Shown in pieces: positions 1 through 3,586 of a DNA stretch of 5,136 nucleotides. A program made the translations under genes and the position numbers. The stretch is from an uncultured Pseudorhodobacter sp. (GTDB lineage: Bacteria; Pseudomonadota; Alphaproteobacteria; Rhodobacterales; Rhodobacteraceae). Location: NCBI GenBank assembly GCA_945957495.1, contig CAMFLG010000270.1:1-5136 (forward strand), in the 5' to 3' direction. The notes beneath the pieces are model-generated. The model saw only the letters and a program-made list of their open reading frames with translations. It made no database searches and was not told the origin of the DNA. How positions within the stretch are numbered: the first letter of the stretch is position 1; every line of letters begins with the position of its first letter.

Positions 1-1440
1 GGTCTGAAGGTGACGGAAGGGCTTGGGGCTGGTGCGCGTCCGACGGTTGGGGCTGCTGCCGCCGAAGAAACCATTGAAGAGATTGTGGACCATCTGGCGG
101 GCGCGCATATGTGCTTTATCACCGCCGGCATGGGGGGGGGCACCGGCACCGGGGCGGCGCCGATCATCGCGCAGGCCGCGCGGGAGTTGGGCGTGCTGAC
201 GGTTGGGGTTGTGACCAAGCCGTTCCAGTTCGAAGGCAACAAGCGGATGAAGCAGGCCGAAGAGGGCATCTCGGCGCTGCAAAAGGTCGTTGATACGCTG
301 ATCATCATTCCGAACCAGAACCTGTTCCGGCTGGCGAACGAACGCACCACCTTCACCGACGCATTCGCGATGGCCGATGACGTGCTGTATCAGGGCGTCA
401 AGGGTGTGACCGATCTGATGGTGCGCCCCGGCCTGATCAACCTGGACTTCGCCGACGTGCGCGCGGTGATGGATGAGATGGGCAAGGCGATGATGGGCAC
501 GGGCGAAGCCTCGGGCGATGATCGTGCGGTTCAGGCGGCAGAGAAGGCGATTGCCAACCCGCTGTTGGACGAAATCAGCCTGCATGGCGCCAAGGGTGTG
601 CTGATCAACATCACCGGCGGCTATGACCTGACCCTGTTCGAACTGGATGAAGCCGCCAATATCATCCGCGAAAAGGTCGATCCGGACGCGAACATCATCG
701 TGGGGTCCACGCTCGACACCTCGATGGAAGGTATGCTGCGGGTTTCCGTGGTGGCGACGGGGATCGACGTGAGCCAGAATCGCGCCGAGCAACCCGCGCC
801 GCGCCGGTCGATGGCAGAGCCGCTGAAACCCACGGCGGCCCCTGCGCCGGAGCCGCGTGCGGCAGCGCCGGTGGCGGCCGCGCCTGTGGCGCAAGCCGCC
901 CCTGCGCCGCGCATGCGCGAGCCGGAACCTGCGCCGGATCTGTTCCAGGAAGCGCAATACGAAGAGCAGGAACCCGAACAGTTCCTGGACAACGATGTGC
1001 CGCCGCCCGCCTATCGCCCGGCGCCGATGCAGCCGCAACGGGCCGCCGCACAGCAACAGCCGCCGCTGTCGCTGGACAATGATCCGGGTGGCTTTGTGGC
1101 GCCGCGCCCGCGCGCAGCAGGAACCCCGTCGCCCGAGGCATTGGCCCGGTTGCAGGCCGCTGTCAGCAAATCACCCGCACCGGCGCAAGCCGCCCGTCCC
1201 GCCGCGCCGCAGCCGCAACAGCGCCCGGCAGCGCAGGCGCCCAAGCCCGCAGATAAGCCGCGCTTTGGCATCGGCAGCCTGATCAACCGCATGGCCGGTG
1301 GCCATGCCGAGCAGGCCCCGGAACGGACGCAGGCCAGCCGCCAACAACCGACGATGAGTGGCTATGACGACGAGCAGGAATTGTCGGCAGATCAGGAACG
1401 TATTGAGATTCCAGCGTTTCTGCGCCGCCAGGCGAACTGA
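1..1440 (+). CDS. ftsZ: Cell division protein FtsZ, 5'-truncated by the window edge
   Basis: FtsZ is the tubulin-like GTPase that polymerises into the cytoplasmic Z-ring and recruits the divisome. Frame 1 is open from base 1, and the residues before the GTG at 10 (GLKV) already match FtsZ, so the true start lies upstream; about 65-70 N-terminal residues are missing. 479 residues are visible. The tubulin signature GGGTGTG, which binds GTP phosphates, is at 133-153. The T7 synergy loop NLDFADV is at 439-459, with its two Asp codons at 445 and 454 that complete the active site of the neighbouring subunit. The globular core ends near base 768 (VSVVATGID). A Pro/Ala/Gln-rich linker of about 200 residues follows, much longer than the roughly 50 residues of E. 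coli. The conserved tail peptide RIEIPAFLRRQAN (1399-1437) docks partners such as FtsA. A terminator follows 18 bases after the stop, so ftsZ ends its transcription unit. Identification is very secure. Confidence 0.98.
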   Translation, partial: GLKVTEGLGAGARPTVGAAAAEETIEEIVDHLAGAHMCFITAGMGGGTGTGAAPIIAQAARELGVLTVGVVTKPFQFEGNKRMKQAEEGISALQKVVDTLIIIPNQNLFRLANERTTFTDAFAMADDVLYQGVKGVTDLMVRPGLINLDFADVRAVMDEMGKAMMGTGEASGDDRAVQAAEKAIANPLLDEISLHGAKGVLINITGGYDLTLFELDEAANIIREKVDPDANIIVGSTLDTSMEGMLRVSVVATGIDVSQNRAEQPAPRRSMAEPLKPTAAPAPEPRAAAPVAAAPVAQAAPAPRMREPEPAPDLFQEAQYEEQEPEQFLDNDVPPPAYRPAPMQPQRAAAQQQPPLSLDNDPGGFVAPRPRAAGTPSPEALARLQAAVSKSPAPAQAARPAAPQPQQRPAAQAPKPADKPRFGIGSLINRMAGGHAEQAPERTQASRQQPTMSGYDDEQELSADQERIEIPAFLRRQAN

Positions 1441-1458
1441 GTCGATGTGAAACACTTG

Positions 1459-1495
1459 CAACAAAGCCCGGGCGCACCCCGGGCTTTGTTGTTTT
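1459..1495 (+). terminator. Intrinsic (Rho-independent) terminator of ftsZ
   Basis: A perfect 14-bp inverted repeat (CAACAAAGCCCGGG at 1459-1472 and its complement at 1478-1491) encloses a 5-base loop (1473-1477) and runs straight into TTTT at 1492-1495. It begins 18 bases after the ftsZ stop codon. A GC-rich upper stem, an A/T-rich base and a short T-tract are the standard features of an intrinsic terminator. The U-tract is short, but pairing of the lower stem A/T block extends the U-rich end (CTTTGTTGTTTT). On the opposite strand no T-run follows, so it probably works in one direction only. It should largely separate ftsZ transcription from lpxC. Confidence 0.93.
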
Positions 1496-1511
1496 AAATC
1501 AATGGATTAAA

Positions 1512-1542
1512 CTGTCGTTTCGCTGTTACACATGGTTACAAT
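1512..1542 (+). promoter_or_regulatory. Candidate lpxC promoter with TACAAT -10 element
   Basis: The stretch 1496-1560 is visibly less GC-rich than its surroundings and lies between the ftsZ terminator and lpxC, so a promoter is expected there. TACAAT at 1537-1542 matches the sigma-70 -10 consensus in five of six positions. The -35 partner is poor: CTGTCG at 1512-1517 matches three of six with a long 19-base spacer. Transcription from it would begin near 1549 and give an 80-90 base leader. An alternative is TTGAGG (1550-1555) with TAGCTA (1573-1578) at 17-base spacing. Neither is proven by the sequence. Confidence 0.35.
1525..1540 (+). repeat. GTTACA direct repeat, 10-bp period
   Basis: GTTACA occurs at 1525-1530 and again at 1535-1540, exactly one helical turn apart and within similar flanks (TGTTACACA, TGGTTACAA). 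The second copy overlaps the candidate -10 element TACAAT. Two half-sites on the same face of the helix at a promoter could be an operator, but I do not recognise a regulator for this sequence and two hexamers could also be chance. Confidence 0.4.
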
Positions 1543-1570
1543 CTGTGAGTTGAGGTTAGGGCCTTGCGCG

Positions 1571-1580
1571 CTTAGCTAAG
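1571..1580. repeat. Perfect 10-bp palindrome CTTAGCTAAG
   Basis: CTTAGCTAAG equals its own reverse complement. It lies in the lpxC leader or core promoter, 53 bases before the chosen start, and contains the TAG that closes the lpxC frame upstream. It has no loop, so it is a protein-site type palindrome and not an RNA hairpin. No known operator was recognised; chance occurrence is possible. Confidence 0.4.
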
Positions 1581-1621
1581 GAACGCGGCCCAAGAACCGG
1601 GGCGCGTTGATTTGGACGGTC

Positions 1622-1625
1622 GGAG
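1622..1625 (+). promoter_or_regulatory. lpxC ribosome binding site (GGAG) that decides the start
   Basis: GGAG at 1622-1625 sits 7 bases before GTG 1633, an ideal Shine-Dalgarno spacing. The same motif is only one base from GTG 1627 and lies inside the frame that would open at TTG 1612. It therefore favours GTG 1633, in agreement with the family N-terminus MQxTLK. Confidence 0.75.
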
Positions 1626-1632
1626 AGTGTCT

Positions 1633-2553
1633 GTGCAGCACACGTTGAAAACCACGGCGATCTTTACGGGGCAGGGCCTGCATTCGGGGGCCGCTGTCTC
1701 TATGCATGTGCATCCGGCGCCGGTGGATCACGGGATCTGGTTTCGGCGCAGCGATGTGGCGGATGCGGATGCGATGATCCCTGCGCGCTGGGATGCGGTT
1801 GTGCCGTCAAAGCTGTGCACGCTGGTGGCCAATGCCGCCGGTGTCAGCGTATCGACCATCGAACATGTGATGGCCGCCTTGGCCGGTTGCGCGATTACCA
1901 ATGCGGTGATCGAACTTGACGGGCCGGAAGTGCCGATCCTTGACGGCTCTGCCGCGCCCTTCGTGGCAGGCTTCCTTGCGGCTGGCATCCTTGAACAGAA
2001 TGCCCCGGCGACGGCGATCCGCGTGCTGCGCACGGTTGAAGTGCGTGACGGCGCTGCGGTTGCACGGCTGGAGCCTTCGGACATGCTGGAAATCGACTTC
2101 CGCATTGATTTCACCGAAGCCGCAATCGGCAAGCAGGCCAAGGCGCTGAACATGGCCAACGGCGCCTTTGTGCGCGAGTTGTCCGACAGCCGCACCTTCT
2201 GCCGTAACGCCGATGTGATCGCGATGCGCGAACGCGGGCTGGCCTTGGGCGGTACTATGGAAAACGCCGTGGTGTTTGAGGGCGAGAAAGTTCTGTCGCC
2301 GGGTGGCTTGCGCTATTCGGACGAACCTGTGCGCCACAAGATGTTGGATGCATTGGGCGATCTGGCCTTGGCAGGGGCGCCGATTCTGGGCCGCTACACG
2401 GGCGAGCGCGCCGGCCACGCCCTGACCAACCGGTTGCTGCGGGCGCTTTTTGCCACGCCCGGGGCTTGGGTTGAGGAAAATTGCGAAGGCCGGACGGGCG
2501 GAAAACTGCCCGGCGTCGGTGTGCATACGGGCGATCTGCCATTTCATGGCTGA
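1633..2553 (+). CDS. lpxC: UDP-3-O-acyl-N-acetylglucosamine deacetylase LpxC
   Basis: LpxC is the cytoplasmic zinc enzyme that removes the acetyl group from UDP-3-O-acyl-GlcNAc, the committed step of lipid A synthesis. Translation from GTG 1633 gives 306 residues, close to the 305 of E. coli, beginning MQHTLKTTAIFTGQGLHSG as in the family; the frame is also open back to a TTG at 1612, but that would add an atypical leader. Catalytic and metal residues by alignment with E. coli are Glu77 and His78 in STIEHVMAALAG (general base and zinc), His235, Lys236 and Asp239 in VRHKMLDALGD (zinc and catalysis), and His262 in GHALTN. The DGSAAPF motif of domain I is present. Nothing is missing, so the enzyme should be active. 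The C-terminus (GDLPFHG) lacks the nonpolar tail that E. coli LpxC uses as an FtsH degradation signal. A terminator upstream suggests its own promoter; bamD follows after 124 bases. Confidence 0.97.
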   Translation: MQHTLKTTAIFTGQGLHSGAAVSMHVHPAPVDHGIWFRRSDVADADAMIPARWDAVVPSKLCTLVANAAGVSVSTIEHVMAALAGCAITNAVIELDGPEVPILDGSAAPFVAGFLAAGILEQNAPATAIRVLRTVEVRDGAAVARLEPSDMLEIDFRIDFTEAAIGKQAKALNMANGAFVRELSDSRTFCRNADVIAMRERGLALGGTMENAVVFEGEKVLSPGGLRYSDEPVRHKMLDALGDLALAGAPILGRYTGERAGHALTNRLLRALFATPGAWVEENCEGRTGGKLPGVGVHTGDLPFHG

Positions 2554-2565
2554 AACCGTACAGCA

Positions 2566-2589
2566 AGGTGCGAAAGCCGTTTTGCGCCT
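2566..2589 (+). terminator. Weak terminator-like hairpin after lpxC
   Basis: Starting 12 bases after the lpxC stop, AGGTGCGAAA (2566-2575) can pair with TTTTGCGCCT (2580-2589) across a 4-base loop (GCCG). The stem is 10 bp with two G-U wobbles. What follows (GCGATTTATCT) is only moderately T-rich, so this may be a leaky terminator, an mRNA 3' end stabiliser or chance. It overlaps the -35 box proposed for bamD. Confidence 0.3.
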
Positions 2590-2610
2590 GCGATTTATCT
2601 GTGCTACGAG
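2582..2610 (+). promoter_or_regulatory. Candidate bamD(-recN) promoter
   Basis: TTGCGC at 2582-2587 and TACGAG at 2605-2610 are separated by exactly 17 bases, and TG at 2602-2603 one base before the -10 gives an extended -10 (TGCTACGAG). TTG-type -35 boxes with relaxed -10 boxes are usual for GC-rich alphaproteobacteria. The -10 itself matches the consensus in only three of six positions. Transcription would start near 2616-2618 and leave a leader of about 60 bases that carries the hairpin at 2630-2651. Confidence 0.4.
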
Positions 2611-2629
2611 AAGCCGAAGTGCAGCGAAT

Positions 2630-2651
2630 GCCGCGTCGTTTAAGACGCGGC
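2630..2651 (+). other. Hairpin in the bamD leader
   Basis: GCCGCGTC (2630-2637) and GACGCGGC (2644-2651) form a perfect 8-bp G/C-rich stem with a GTTTAA loop (2638-2643). No T-run follows, so it is not an intrinsic terminator. It lies 26 bases upstream of the bamD ATG, far enough to leave the ribosome binding site free. It may stabilise the 5' end of the mRNA or be a protein site; no known riboswitch or leader motif is recognised. Confidence 0.5.
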
Positions 2652-2661
2652 GACGCTGTAA

Positions 2662-2689
2662 ATGAGGTAGGCGGAAGATGGTAGGCGGA
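2662..2689 (+). repeat. Imperfect tandem duplication around the bamD start codon
   Basis: GGTAGGCGGA occurs at 2666-2675 and again at 2680-2689, a 14-base period, and each copy is preceded by an ATG (2662 and 2678). The second ATG opens bamD; the first reads ATG-AGG-TAG and stops at once. The GAGG at 2664-2667 in the first copy, 10 bases before ATG 2678, is the best available Shine-Dalgarno for bamD; GGAAG at 2673-2677 abuts the ATG and is too close. Confidence 0.55.
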
Positions 2690-3550
2690 CAGTCTGGCAA
2701 GGCGCTGCAAGCAAGCAAGGCGCTTCGGGTGCTTTGTTTGGTGTGTGCAATCGGCGCACTGGACGCTTGCGCGAAAAAGACAACGCCGCAGACCGACGAT
2801 CTTTCCCAATACACGGCAGAGCAGCTTTACACCCAAGGTGAGGTCGCGCTGGCCAACAACAAGCGCAAGCCGGAAGATGCGCTGCGGTATTTCCAGGAAG
2901 TTGAGCAGCAATATCCCTATTCTGCCTGGGCCAAGCGCGCGCTGATCATGGAAGCGTTCACGCTGCATCAGGCGAAGAATTACGAAGAGGCGCGGGCGGC
3001 GGCGCAGCGTTACCTTGATTTCTACCCGGCGGATGAGGATGCGGCCTATGCGGCCTATCTGCTGGCGTTGTCTTACTATGACCAGATCGACGAGGTAGGC
3101 CGCGATCAGGGCCTGACCTATCAGGCGCTGCAGGCGCTGCGCGTGGTGATCGAGCAATATCCCGACAGCGAATATGCCAATTCGGCGGTGTTGAAATTCG
3201 ATATGGCGTTCGACCATCTGGCCGGAAAAGAAATGGAAATCGGCCGCTATTATCTGAAGCGCGGCAATTACACCGCCGCGATCAACCGATTCCGCATCGT
3301 GGTGCAGGATTACCAGACCACCAGCCACACCGCCGAGGCGTTGGAGCGGTTGGTGGAGGCCTATCTTGCCTTGGGTCTGGCCAATGAGGCGCAGACGGCG
3401 GGGGCGATTCTGGGCTATAACTATCAGTCGAGCCCGTTCTATCAGGATGCCTTCAACCAGTTGAAAGCGGCAGGTCTTGCGCCCGAGGCGGCGGGGACGA
3501 ACTGGCTTTCGACGGTGTATCGTCAGATGATCAAAGGCGAGTGGATGTAG
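2678..3550 (+). CDS. bamD: Outer-membrane assembly lipoprotein BamD (YfiO/ComL family)
   Basis: BamD is the essential lipoprotein partner of BamA in the complex that inserts beta-barrel proteins into the outer membrane, and acts from its periplasmic face. The 290 residues begin with a lipoprotein signal peptide: Lys8, Lys14 and Arg17, a hydrophobic core (about 18-28), then L-D-A-Cys31. Asp at -2 is atypical for a lipobox. Ala at +2 is not the Asp that retains lipoproteins in the inner membrane, so outer-membrane sorting by Lol is expected. After a short polar linker, tetratricopeptide-like helices run from about 46 to 270; typical BamD phrases are ALRYFQEVEQQYPYSAWAKRA (first repeat, about 68-88), then YEEARAAAQRYLDFYP and NYTAAINRFRIVVQDYQ. 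The length is usual for alphaproteobacteria. ATG 2678 is chosen because later in-frame starts would destroy the signal peptide. It probably has its own promoter and is followed by recN after 36 bases. Confidence 0.94.
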   Translation: MVGGQSGKALQASKALRVLCLVCAIGALDACAKKTTPQTDDLSQYTAEQLYTQGEVALANNKRKPEDALRYFQEVEQQYPYSAWAKRALIMEAFTLHQAKNYEEARAAAQRYLDFYPADEDAAYAAYLLALSYYDQIDEVGRDQGLTYQALQALRVVIEQYPDSEYANSAVLKFDMAFDHLAGKEMEIGRYYLKRGNYTAAINRFRIVVQDYQTTSHTAEALERLVEAYLALGLANEAQTAGAILGYNYQSSPFYQDAFNQLKAAGLAPEAAGTNWLSTVYRQMIKGEWM

Positions 3551-3575
3551 TGGTGCGTGAGATCACGCACCCTAC
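3547..3575. repeat. Inverted repeat containing the bamD stop codon
   Basis: GGTGCGTGA (3552-3560) and its exact complement TCACGCACC (3563-3571) flank two central bases. The symmetry extends outward: GTAG (3547-3550) pairs with CTAC (3572-3575), with a single bulged T at 3551, giving 13 bp in all. The bamD TAG (3548-3550) lies inside the left arm. No T-run follows, so it is not a normal intrinsic terminator. I recall GGTGCGTG/CACGCACC dyads as common between Rhodobacterales genes, so it may be a dispersed repeat; that memory needs a genome search. Confidence 0.8.
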
Positions 3576-3576
3576 C

Positions 3577-3581
3577 GGTGG
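3577..3581 (+). promoter_or_regulatory. Probable recN ribosome binding site (GGTGG)
   Basis: GGTGG lies 5 bases before ATG 3587 and is the only purine-rich, Shine-Dalgarno-like stretch in the 36-base gap. It is a weak match. It begins directly after the inverted repeat, and GGTG (3577-3580) could also pair with CACC (3568-3571) of the repeat's right arm. Confidence 0.45.
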
Positions 3582-3586
3582 CTGCG

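Noticed and set aside
10..12. GTG at 10 as the ftsZ start.
   Set aside because: The frame is open to base 1 and the upstream codons fit the family sequence; the gene is cut by the window edge and starting here would remove the first nucleotide-binding strands.
1494..1520. CtrA-type site (TTAA-N7-TTAA) upstream of lpxC.
   Set aside because: TTAA occurs at 1494-1497 and 1507-1510 but with 9 bases between them, and the downstream partner at N7 is TTTC, so the required spacing or half-site is missing.
1524..1532. DnaA box in the ftsZ-lpxC gap (TGTTACACA).
   Set aside because: It has one mismatch to TTATNCACA at a normally conserved position, is single, and nothing else suggests an origin; it is mentioned only as part of the repeat finding.
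1612..1632. TTG 1612 or GTG 1627 as the lpxC start.
   Set aside because: Neither has a properly spaced ribosome site; GTG 1633 has GGAG at 7 bases and begins with the family MQxTLK sequence.
2662..2670. ATG-AGG-TAG as a regulatory minigene.
   Set aside because: No Shine-Dalgarno precedes it, and it is explained more simply as the remains of the start-region duplication.
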